Shown here in pieces: positions 1 through 5,121 of a stretch of 5,121 bases of DNA. The notes below the pieces were generated by a model, which did no database searches, was not told the origin of the DNA, and was given only the letters and a program-made list of their open reading frames with translations. The position numbers and the translations under genes are program-made. How positions within the stretch are numbered: the first letter of the stretch is position 1; every line of letters starts with the position of its first letter. This DNA is from Nitrososphaerota archaeon (GTDB lineage Archaea; Thermoproteota; EX4484-205; JAAOZO01), in assembly GCA_011605715.1 (NCBI GenBank), contig JAAOZO010000238.1, forward strand, positions 1 through 5,121. Reading direction: 5' to 3'.

Positions 1-23
1 CGGTGGCAAGTTGAAATTTTAGC
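1..23. other. Unassigned window edge
   Basis: This short stretch lies beyond the rhomboid stop codon. On the plus strand two frames run in from outside and stop here, at 20-22 (TAG, preceding residues GGKLKF) or at 25-27 (TAA, preceding residues RWQVEILA). Either could be the tail of a convergent gene to the left, but six to eight residues cannot identify anything. No tRNA, repeat or hairpin is visible. Confidence 0.15.
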
Positions 24-701
24 TTAAGGAAAGCTCGTTTCAAAGCTAAGGGAGTACGAAGATCTTCTTTTTCGTCTTTTTGGAAATATCTTAATTAAGA
101 GTACACCAACAACAAAGCCGCCTATATGAGCCCAGTATGCAACTCCAGATACAGTAGGCAGAGAAGCATAAAAAAATTGGTAAATAAACCAAATGAACAG
201 GTATACGAATGCAGGTACTCGAATGAAAGTTATGAAGAAACCTAGCGTAACTAGAGTTCTAACTCTAGAGAGAGGATAAAGAACAAAGTAAGCTCCAAGA
301 ACTCCAGAAATTGCACCTGAAGCACCTATTGCAGGGTAAGGCGAGAGAGGATCACTTAAAAAATGAAAAATGCTGGCGCCAATTCCAGAAAGGAGGTAAA
401 AAAGAAGGTAGCCAGAGTGACCTAGAGCATCTTCTATATTGTCTCCAAAAATGTAAAGGTATAGCATGTTTCCAAGCAGGTGTAATAAGTCAGCATGAAT
501 AAACATAGAAGTAAAAATTGGAAAGAAGTTAAAAGTTTGAAGAAACCTTGCTGGAATAAAGCCATACTCTACAATTATTTCATCGTAAACTCTACTTGGA
601 ACAATGTACTCGTAAAGGTAAATTATTGTGTTAACTAAGATTATAGCATAGTTGACAAAAGGAGTTATAGTTCTTGGATTTTCATCACCAAGTGGTAACA
701 T
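24..701 (-). CDS. Rhomboid-family intramembrane serine protease
   Basis: A 225-residue membrane protein that should cleave transmembrane substrates within the lipid bilayer of the cytoplasmic membrane. Family marks are complete. The loop/TM2 signature HADLLHLLGN carries H69, H74 and N78. The GASG motif at 126-129 supplies the catalytic serine S128, and AHIGG at 191-195 supplies the catalytic histidine H192. Hydrophobic segments at about 14-34, 71-88, 96-116, 127-143, 150-176 and 188-206 fit the six-helix core. A basic tail (KRRKRR, 208-213) follows the last helix and by the positive-inside rule should be cytoplasmic. The N-terminal PLGDENPRTITP matches the widespread DENP-type rhomboids common in bacteria. 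Length is normal for a minimal rhomboid. The ATG lies 7 bp after the stop of the upstream RNase J-like gene, without a strong Shine-Dalgarno, so co-transcription and coupled translation are likely. Substrates cannot be predicted. The family call is very secure. Confidence 0.95.
   Translation of the reverse strand: MLPLGDENPRTITPFVNYAIILVNTIIYLYEYIVPSRVYDEIIVEYGFIPARFLQTFNFFPIFTSMFIHADLLHLLGNMLYLYIFGDNIEDALGHSGYLLFYLLSGIGASIFHFLSDPLSPYPAIGASGAISGVLGAYFVLYPLSRVRTLVTLGFFITFIRVPAFVYLFIWFIYQFFYASLPTVSGVAYWAHIGGFVVGVLLIKIFPKRRKRRSSYSLSFETSFP
64..81 (+). terminator. T-rich tract, possible terminator for a convergent gene left of the window
   Basis: The plus strand holds two T5 runs here (CTTCTTTTTCGTCTTTTT), about 40 bp past the plus-strand stop codons at 20-27. 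Archaeal transcription commonly ends at oligo-T tracts. The same bases also encode the basic Lys/Arg tail of the rhomboid on the other strand, which by itself could explain the composition, so the call is weak. Confidence 0.2.
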
Positions 702-708
702 TTTTCTT

Positions 709-2022
709 TTAACCTAGTGAAATTCTTGAACCGACTTTAGGAATTTCCACTTGTACGTTGAGATCTTCGATATACTTCTTAAAAAGCTCTGGATTTTCTC
801 CATGAATTGGAACCACCTTCTTGGGTCTTACTTCTCTTATGACTCTTTTTAAATGAATTGGCATTATATGACCAGACACATGAACAGTATACATTGGAAC
901 ACCCATTGCACCAAGCCAATTAATTAATCTATCGTAATCTATTTCTAGTTCTTCGTTAAATGGCTCGGAAGAGGAAAAAATAAACACGCTACCTGGAATT
1001 GGAGAAATTTTAAAAATTTGTTGCATTTCGACTTGAGGAATTAAGACTAAGAACTCCTTTTGCTTTTTCGATACGTCTTCGGGTTCTATTGTTTTCCATT
1101 CTTTAAAGATTTTTTCTTCCCAATCGTATGTTCTTTGTTTTTCTTTCATTAAAACAAATGTGTTTTCAGCTCTAACGTTAATTCTTCTATCGTTCCTCAG
1201 TGAGCTCAGGATTGCAGCTCTTTTTGGAGTAATTACTAGCTGTCTTCCATTTCTCATAGCTGCGTTGTAAAAAGAGTTATACCTATCGATGTCAGCTATA
1301 GCAAAGTCTCCAATCACTAGCCCTTCGCAAGAGTGTGTTATTTCACTTATTTTTTCTTCAACCTCTTTCTCTGAAGAGACGACGCCATCTAGCATATTTG
1401 TATGCTCAGTTATAAGCACTTCTATTTGTTGCTCTTTCATTTTTCTTATGAAGTCTTCAGTCATACTAAATTTAGGGCCATGCGTCCTGAAGTCTCCAGT
1501 ATAGGCAATGCTTCCTTCTGGAGTTTTAATTACAAAACCATAAGAACCTGGTGTTGAATGATCAACATGAATTGGAGCTATTTCTAAGTTACCAATTTTT
1601 ATTACGTCGCCAGTATGAAATGATTTTAATATTTTTCCATGAATATCGCTCTCGATGCTTTTTCTTGAGGCCTCATTAAGAGCTTTTAATATGTTCAATG
1701 AAGCTTCGCCCGCATAAGTAGGTATGTCCTTCCTTAGAAGGCCTATGTGCCCCGTATGGTCGCGATGTGCATGTGAAAGAAAAAGCGCATCAAAGGGTTT
1801 TTCTAGCTTTTCACTGTACATTTCTGGAACGTTTGGAACAATGCCTAACTTCACTAGTGTTTCAACATCCCTTGGAATGATGAACGGATCTGAGAAGAAT
1901 TTCCTTCTAGATTGATAAGACAACCCAAAGTCAAGCATTATCGAGGTTTCTCTTGTGCTGATGAGAATCTTGTTTCCTCCAACTTCGTTAACGCCTCCAT
2001 ACAAAGTAATGTTAGTTTCCAT
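709..2022 (-). CDS. RNase J-like metallo-beta-lactamase/beta-CASP nuclease
   Basis: A 437-residue cytoplasmic metallo-hydrolase of the RNase J type, probably acting on RNA as an exo- or endonuclease with two zinc ions. The N-terminal GGVNEVGGNKI resembles the RNase J opening. Motif 1 is D31 (MLDFG). Motif 2 is HAHRDH (H84, H86, D88, H89). Motif 3 is H155 (VDHSTP) and motif 4 is D177 (TGDFR). The beta-CASP part shows a motif A candidate at E206 (ITEHTN), motif B in HVSGH (381-385) and motif C H407 in PIHGE. The protein ends soon after motif C, so it lacks the extra C-terminal domain of bacterial RNase J (about 550 residues), as in archaeal forms. It has no KH domains, which argues against FttA/aCPSF1. 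The usual RNase J GSQGEP loop is replaced by FSSSEPFNEE (349-358). ATG at 2022 is the first possible start after an in-frame stop. It is the first gene of a leftward pair with the rhomboid. Family confident; exact substrate unknown. Confidence 0.88.
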   Translation of the reverse strand: METNITLYGGVNEVGGNKILISTRETSIMLDFGLSYQSRRKFFSDPFIIPRDVETLVKLGIVPNVPEMYSEKLEKPFDALFLSHAHRDHTGHIGLLRKDIPTYAGEASLNILKALNEASRKSIESDIHGKILKSFHTGDVIKIGNLEIAPIHVDHSTPGSYGFVIKTPEGSIAYTGDFRTHGPKFSMTEDFIRKMKEQQIEVLITEHTNMLDGVVSSEKEVEEKISEITHSCEGLVIGDFAIADIDRYNSFYNAAMRNGRQLVITPKRAAILSSLRNDRRINVRAENTFVLMKEKQRTYDWEEKIFKEWKTIEPEDVSKKQKEFLVLIPQVEMQQIFKISPIPGSVFIFSSSEPFNEELEIDYDRLINWLGAMGVPMYTVHVSGHIMPIHLKRVIREVRPKKVVPIHGENPELFKKYIEDLNVQVEIPKVGSRISLG

Positions 2023-2057
2023 TCTTGAGCCCTTCTTAAGCTAGCTAAGTAAGGAAA

Positions 2058-2074
2058 GTAAAAGTTTTAAATAT
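2058..2074 (+). promoter_or_regulatory. BRE/TATA promoter of the PAC2-Hsp20-NreA operon
   Basis: The purine-rich GTAAAAG (2058-2064, BRE-like) is followed by TTTTAAATAT (2065-2074, TATA-like). With the usual archaeal spacing of about 26-27 bp from TATA centre to start site, transcription would begin near 2095-2100. This is at or just before the TTG start codon at 2101, implying a leaderless or nearly leaderless mRNA. Spacing and composition support it, but it is not experimentally shown. Confidence 0.5.
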
Positions 2075-2082
2075 TACTTACA
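2065..2082 (-). promoter_or_regulatory. Candidate TATA promoter of the RNase J-like/rhomboid operon
   Basis: Read on the minus strand the sequence is TGTAAG followed by TAATATTTAAAA, a plausible BRE/TATA pair. It would place the start site near 2044 and give a leader of about 20 nt before ATG 2022. The TATA core is the same AT block used by the rightward promoter, so both TBP sites overlap. A second TTTAAA at 2088-2093 is an alternative with a poorer BRE. Confidence 0.35.
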
Positions 2083-2100
2083 CGACGTTTAAATCAAGAA

Positions 2101-2856
2101 TTGAGCGAAACAGAAGAGTTTAATTTTGAGGAAATAAAATCAATTCCTCAAAATCAAGTGTTACTAGAAGGCTTACCAGATACAGGCTTACTTGGTACAA
2201 TAGCGGCAGTTCACTTAGTTAAGCAAAAAGCTTTAGAACCTTCTGTTAACGTAGAGTCGGACCTAATATCACCAATAGTTGTTGTAAGGCAAAATAAGCT
2301 TTATAGTCCAATTTTAATTCACTCAAATTCTTCTCTTTCAGTACTGACTTCAGAAGTTCCAATTTCAGCAGAAATTAGTAAACTGTTCTCAAGGTCGTTG
2401 TGCAATTGGCTAACAAAGAAGAACTTCTCCTTAGTTATTTCAATAGGAGGACTAGCAGACCCAAATAGACTTGAAACTGAAACGCCAGCAGCATATTTTA
2501 TAACGAACATAAGAGAAAAATTACAAGGCAAAATTAACTTTAAAAACATGAAACCTTTAGACTCTGCCTTCTTAGCAGGACCTAAGGCAGTTTTCCTGTA
2601 CTATTGCTTTAAGTACAACATCCCCACCTTAGGAATCTTTGTAGAGTCATTTCCAAATTATCCTGATCCTGGAGCAGCTGCTGTAGCACTTAATATGTTA
2701 GTTGGAATAGAGGAGATGAAGTCTGATGTCTCAGAACTAATTAAGTCCGGTGAAGAGATGAGGGTGAGGTTTAGAGATCTAATGAGGAGAACGTCGAACG
2801 AAATGGCCAAGGCTGGAAAATCGAAGGAATTTGAAATGCCATCCTTGCTTGTTTGA
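2101..2856 (+). CDS. PAC2-family protein (proteasome assembly chaperone-like)
   Basis: A 251-residue cytoplasmic protein of the PAC2 family, related to eukaryotic proteasome assembly chaperones and archaeal PbaA/PbaB. The glycine-rich first strand-helix motif GLPDTGLLG is at 24-32. A hydrophobic strand with glycines (VISIGGLADP) is at 112-121. The diagnostic YPDPGAAA is at 187-194 and leads into a charged C-terminal helix at about 203-241. The C-terminus (MPSLLV) does not form the HbYX motif that docks on proteasome alpha rings, so direct docking by the tail is not expected. TTG at 2101 is the chosen start: an in-frame stop lies at 2068-2070, no ATG or GTG falls between them, and the first conserved motif begins only 23 residues in. 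The promoter position agrees. It leads the operon with hsp20 and nreA. The family is secure; the role in proteasome assembly is inferred, and many archaeal PAC2 proteins are uncharacterised. Confidence 0.85.
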   Translation: MSETEEFNFEEIKSIPQNQVLLEGLPDTGLLGTIAAVHLVKQKALEPSVNVESDLISPIVVVRQNKLYSPILIHSNSSLSVLTSEVPISAEISKLFSRSLCNWLTKKNFSLVISIGGLADPNRLETETPAAYFITNIREKLQGKINFKNMKPLDSAFLAGPKAVFLYYCFKYNIPTLGIFVESFPNYPDPGAAAVALNMLVGIEEMKSDVSELIKSGEEMRVRFRDLMRRTSNEMAKAGKSKEFEMPSLLV

Positions 2857-2862
2857 GGTGAT
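2855..2862 (+). promoter_or_regulatory. Strong Shine-Dalgarno that decides the hsp20 start
   Basis: GAGGTGAT is a full 8-base complement to the archaeal 16S rRNA tail (AUCACCUC). It overlaps the last two bases of the PAC2 stop codon TGA (2854-2856). It ends 4 nt before ATG 2867, a workable spacing. It also overlaps the alternative ATG at 2861, which therefore cannot use it. This favours start 2867 and implies termination-reinitiation coupling. Confidence 0.75.
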
Positions 2863-2866
2863 GAAA

Positions 2867-3286
2867 ATGAGTGAAGACTTCTTTTATGATTTTATGAAGG
2901 AACTAAGAAACTTAATTAGAAAGGCTAGAGAAGAGGAGGAAGAACTCATGAGAGAAATTAAACAGTTTGAAGAAAGAGAAAATTGTATAGTCCCACTTTA
3001 TGAATTAAATGAAACTCCAGAAGAGTATATAGTAACAGTGGATTTGCCTGGAGTTGAAAAAGAGAAAATAGACTTAAGGATAAGTGAAAGAAAGTTGTAC
3101 ATAAGGGCACCATGCAGCTCAATAGTTGCTAGAAGGAGAACTTTAGGCAAACCAACAAACTATGTTTTAGAAATAAGCTTACCAGGAGAAGTAGACGTCG
3201 CAAGCGCAAAGGCTAAACTTAAAAATGGAGTTTTAGTTGTAAACTTAAAAAAAGTAGGTAAGGGTTTTGTAATAAAAGTAGATTGA
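2867..3286 (+). CDS. Small heat shock protein (Hsp20/alpha-crystallin family)
   Basis: A 139-residue ATP-independent holdase chaperone that should bind unfolding proteins and form large oligomers in the cytoplasm. The N-terminal arm (1-40) is strongly charged and helical, with REEEEELMREIKQ at 21-33. The alpha-crystallin domain spans about 41-130, with the first-strand signature YIVTVDLPGVEKEKI (54-68) and the family hallmark AKLKNGVLVV (116-125). The tail VIKVD holds an I-x-V triplet (136-138) of the IXI type, used to dock on neighbouring subunits. The frame is open further upstream, including a TTG at 2831 inside the PAC2 gene and ATG at 2861. The Shine-Dalgarno at 2855-2862 selects ATG 2867. 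It sits 10 bp after the PAC2 gene and 1 bp before nreA, in one operon. Length is typical of archaeal Hsp20. Confidence 0.92.
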   Translation: MSEDFFYDFMKELRNLIRKAREEEEELMREIKQFEERENCIVPLYELNETPEEYIVTVDLPGVEKEKIDLRISERKLYIRAPCSSIVARRRTLGKPTNYVLEISLPGEVDVASAKAKLKNGVLVVNLKKVGKGFVIKVD

Positions 3287-3287
3287 G

Positions 3288-4553
3288 ATGCTCCAGCAAA
3301 AACTTTACAGTAACTCTTCAAACAAAAAACAAAGTCAAGTGAATATTTGCTTACTGTGCAGAGGTACAAAACTTCTTTGTGGAAAGCCAACATGTCCAAT
3401 ACTTGTTAGGACTTCAAGTATTTCTAAGCTTGAAATTGCAAATAGAAATGAGATCTTTGGGTCAAGCCCACCATCTGTATTCGTTGGAAGATTTGGTTAT
3501 CCAAAAGTTATGGTTGGGCCTATGGTACCTCCTTTCCAAGGAGATACTTCTTACTTGTCCAAGTTTAACTATTGGTATAATGCACAAATAGAAGAGTATG
3601 TTCAAAGAGTTACTTCTTTAGTAAGAGGAATGTACCCAGTAAGAGCAGATAAGCCACCAGAAAATTACAACTTTCTTTTAAACTTACATGACTTAGCGCT
3701 TTCAAGCAAGCCTGTAGATACGCATGTGGATTTTAAGGGTAAAATTATATCAAAGATTTACTTAAGCGAAGACGTACAACCATTTGGCCCATATGGATAC
3801 CTAGAAAGAATGGAATACACACCTTCTACTTCAGACAAAGCAATAGAGAAAGTTTACTACGATAAGGACTTAAGGGCAACAGAGGCAATTTGGAAACTTT
3901 ATGAGCAAAAAAGAAGCCTTTACACTATACAACAAGTTTTTAGTTTAGGGATGCTTGGCTCAAAATATAGAAGAAAAGTTGTTCCAACAAGGTGGAGTAT
4001 AACAGCTGTGGACGACTCTTTGGCAAAGTTCCTAATGAACAAAATTAAAGATTTTCCAAGTATAGACGAATACAGAGTATTCTTCTCAAGTAGCATGGGT
4101 AATGTTTTTTCAGTAATATTGATTCCAGGAGGTTGGAGGTATGAGTTCATCGAAATATTTCATAAAGGGTCAGTTTGGAATACGTGGAGTGAAGCACCAG
4201 CAATAGCGGGCGACTTTGAAGGACCAGATGGAAGAACAACATATGCTTCAATAGGTGGTTGTTACTATGCTTCAAGGTTTGCTACACTGGAGTACTTTGA
4301 CAAAATAAGGCGCTCTGGCGGTGCAATAATAATTAGAGAAGCCTTACCATCTTACTACATGCCAGTCGGAGTGTGGATAGTTAGGGAGGGAGTAAGAAAA
4401 GCATTGCAAGAAAACTTCAAGAGTTTTTCTACATTAAACGACGCTCTTAAAGAAGCATTCTCAAAGATAAAAGCAAACTTTAACGATGTTCTAATTAACT
4501 CAAACTTACTTAAATCTTTGTTAAGACAAAGAAAATTACAATTTAACTACTAA
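3288..4553 (+). CDS. nreA: DNA repair protein NreA (Nre family)
   Basis: A 421-residue protein of the archaeal Nre family, linked to DNA repair and reported to interact with the sliding clamp PCNA. The N-terminal zinc-finger pattern CLLCRGTKLLCGKPTCP gives C21, C24, C31 and C36. It is followed by the strongly conserved SPPSVFVGRFGYPKVMVGP (60-78). Other family blocks visible are VVPTRWSITAVDD (231-243), a WRYEFIEI strand (283-290) and YMPVGVWIVREGVR (357-370). Nre proteins often end in a PCNA-interacting peptide. Here the last eight residues, QRKLQFNY (414-421), resemble one only loosely: Q414 and L417 fit, but the aromatic pair is F419/Y421 instead of adjacent. The ATG starts one base after the hsp20 stop with no good Shine-Dalgarno of its own, so translation is probably coupled. 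Its stop overlaps the convergent pyrophosphatase gene. The family call is secure; the biochemical activity of the family is not well settled. Confidence 0.93.
   Translation: MLQQKLYSNSSNKKQSQVNICLLCRGTKLLCGKPTCPILVRTSSISKLEIANRNEIFGSSPPSVFVGRFGYPKVMVGPMVPPFQGDTSYLSKFNYWYNAQIEEYVQRVTSLVRGMYPVRADKPPENYNFLLNLHDLALSSKPVDTHVDFKGKIISKIYLSEDVQPFGPYGYLERMEYTPSTSDKAIEKVYYDKDLRATEAIWKLYEQKRSLYTIQQVFSLGMLGSKYRRKVVPTRWSITAVDDSLAKFLMNKIKDFPSIDEYRVFFSSSMGNVFSVILIPGGWRYEFIEIFHKGSVWNTWSEAPAIAGDFEGPDGRTTYASIGGCYYASRFATLEYFDKIRRSGGAIIIREALPSYYMPVGVWIVREGVRKALQENFKSFSTLNDALKEAFSKIKANFNDVLINSNLLKSLLRQRKLQFNY
4523..4535 (-). terminator. T-rich tract, candidate terminator of the pyrophosphatase gene
   Basis: On the minus strand this reads TTTTCTTTGTCTT, starting about 15 nt after the pyrophosphatase stop. 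Archaeal RNA polymerase terminates on oligo-T without needing a hairpin. The tract lies inside the end of nreA, so the pyrophosphatase mRNA would end antisense to it. Composition only; modest confidence. Confidence 0.35.
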
Positions 4554-5095
4554 ACTTCTGAGTATTCCTTTTCTTTAAAGCTTCTTATTGCTTTAACTAC
4601 TATCTCTTTAGCATCCTTAGAATCAGCCCATCCAACTATCTCAACAAACTTTCCTGGCTCAAGCTCTTTGTAGTGCTTAAAGAAGTATTCTATTTGTTTC
4701 TTTGTAGCTTCTGAGAGGTCATTGATGTCATCAATTACGCTTGTTTGAGGATCTATGCTTTTTGTTGGAACTGTAATCACCTTAACGTCTTTACCCCTTT
4801 CGTCCTTTGTTAGAAGTGCTCCTATAGGCCTTACTTTGATTACTGAACCTGGAACAAGTTCAGCGTCGCAAAGTACTACAGCGTCAAGTGCATCCCCGTC
4901 TTCTGCTAAGCTTAGCGGGACAAAACCATAGTTAAAGGGGTACATAAAAGAAGTAAAAAGAAATCGGTCTACAGTTAGCATACCTGTTTTTTCATCTACC
5001 TCGTATTTTACGTGTCCTCCTTTTGGAATTTCAATAACTACGTTAATTTCTTCAGGCGCCTCTTCCCCTGGGCCTATATACCAGAGCGGTCTCAT
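4550..5095 (-). CDS. ppa: Inorganic pyrophosphatase, family I (soluble)
   Basis: A 181-residue cytoplasmic enzyme that hydrolyses pyrophosphate to two phosphates with Mg2+, pulling forward nucleic acid and aminoacyl-tRNA synthesis. The active-site set of E. coli PPase can be traced almost in full: E22 (VIEIPKG), K30, E32, R44, Y56 (FNYGF), D66, D68 and D71 (DGDALDA), D98, D103 and K105 (the KDERGKDVK segment), and Y142-K143 (HYKELEPGKF). Length matches archaeal and bacterial family I enzymes of about 175 residues. One oddity is Ala69 in the signature, where Pro is usual (DGDPLD). ATG 5095 is the first start codon in the visible frame, no Shine-Dalgarno is seen, and the promoter probably lies outside the window. 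It is convergent with nreA, with a 4-bp stop overlap. Very secure. Confidence 0.96.
   Translation of the reverse strand: MRPLWYIGPGEEAPEEINVVIEIPKGGHVKYEVDEKTGMLTVDRFLFTSFMYPFNYGFVPLSLAEDGDALDAVVLCDAELVPGSVIKVRPIGALLTKDERGKDVKVITVPTKSIDPQTSVIDDINDLSEATKKQIEYFFKHYKELEPGKFVEIVGWADSKDAKEIVVKAIRSFKEKEYSEV
4565..4576 (+). terminator. T-rich tract, candidate terminator of the PAC2-Hsp20-NreA operon
   Basis: The plus strand reads TTCCTTTTCTTT about 12 nt after the nreA stop codon. It is the first pyrimidine-rich run available to end the rightward transcript and lies inside the 3' end of the pyrophosphatase gene. No hairpin precedes it, which is normal for archaeal oligo-T termination. Confidence 0.4.
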
Positions 5096-5121
5096 TCTAT
5101 TGTCTATACTTAAAAAAGCAG

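Noticed and set aside
311..502. 63-codon plus-strand open frame opposite the rhomboid gene
   Set aside because: It lies wholly antisense to conserved rhomboid sequence, including the catalytic motifs, and its translation is low-complexity and unlike any family I know.
1289..1504. 71-codon plus-strand open frame opposite the RNase J-like gene
   Set aside because: Fully antisense to a conserved enzyme. Its Ser/Ile-rich composition is what a shadow frame of AT-rich coding DNA gives.
2319..2549. 76-codon minus-strand open frame inside the PAC2 gene
   Set aside because: Contained in a recognised gene, with no promoter or ribosome binding site and no recognisable motif.
2831..2866. Upstream starts for Hsp20 (TTG 2831, ATG 2861)
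   Set aside because: TTG 2831 sits inside the PAC2 gene and adds residues (KCHPCLFEV) foreign to Hsp20. ATG 2861 overlaps the Shine-Dalgarno itself. ATG 2867 is correctly spaced.
3379..3591. 70-codon plus-strand open frame inside nreA in another phase
   Set aside because: It overlaps the most conserved part of NreA and has no motif or initiation signal.
3920..4150. 76-codon minus-strand open frame opposite nreA
   Set aside because: Antisense shadow over conserved NreA blocks, with no supporting signal.
5105..5117. T-rich TATA-like block just upstream of the pyrophosphatase gene (minus strand)
   Set aside because: Its centre is only about 15 nt from the ATG, so it would place the transcription start inside the coding region. 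The real promoter is more likely beyond the window edge.
1..5121. Search for CRISPR repeats, insertion sequences, tRNA genes, toxin-antitoxin or defence genes
   Set aside because: No direct repeats with regular spacing, no transposase motifs, no cloverleaf-like segments and no defence-type domains were seen; nearly all bases are accounted for by six housekeeping genes.

Overview
The window looks like a piece of an AT-rich archaeal chromosome, most likely from a thermophilic member of the TACK/Thermoproteota group. The domain call is firm. It carries an NreA-type DNA repair protein (an archaeal family) and an archaeal-style PAC2 protein. It also has a textbook archaeal Shine-Dalgarno (GAGGTGAT) and BRE/TATA-like promoter elements in place of bacterial -35/-10 boxes. 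The phylum call is inference only. All six genes are core housekeeping types. I see no mobile element, CRISPR array, tRNA, rRNA or sign of recent insertion, and coding density is very high: the largest gap between genes is 78 bp.

Layout, left to right. Positions 24-701 (minus) encode a rhomboid-family intramembrane serine protease with a complete catalytic dyad. Positions 709-2022 (minus) encode an RNase J-like metallo-beta-lactamase/beta-CASP nuclease. It lies 7 bp upstream of the rhomboid gene, so the two probably form one leftward operon. Positions 2023-2100 are a compact divergent promoter region. Rightward from it run a PAC2-family proteasome-assembly-chaperone-like gene (2101-2856, TTG start), a small heat shock protein Hsp20 gene (best start 2867, stop 3286) and an NreA gene (3288-4553). 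These three are so tightly packed, with one Shine-Dalgarno overlapping a stop codon and a 1-bp gap, that they are almost certainly co-transcribed and translationally coupled. Positions 4550-5095 (minus) encode a family I soluble inorganic pyrophosphatase whose stop codon overlaps the NreA stop by 4 bp, tail to tail.

Read as a system, the rightward operon joins protein quality control (PAC2, Hsp20) to DNA repair (NreA), which suggests a stress or maintenance unit. The leftward operon pairs RNA turnover with membrane proteolysis. The two operons share one AT-rich promoter core, so their transcription may be mutually exclusive or co-regulated. No clearly novel system is visible. The items most worth a second look are the PAC2-Hsp20-NreA linkage, the degenerate PCNA-binding tail of NreA, the little-studied RNase J-like subfamily, and the mutually embedded 3' ends.
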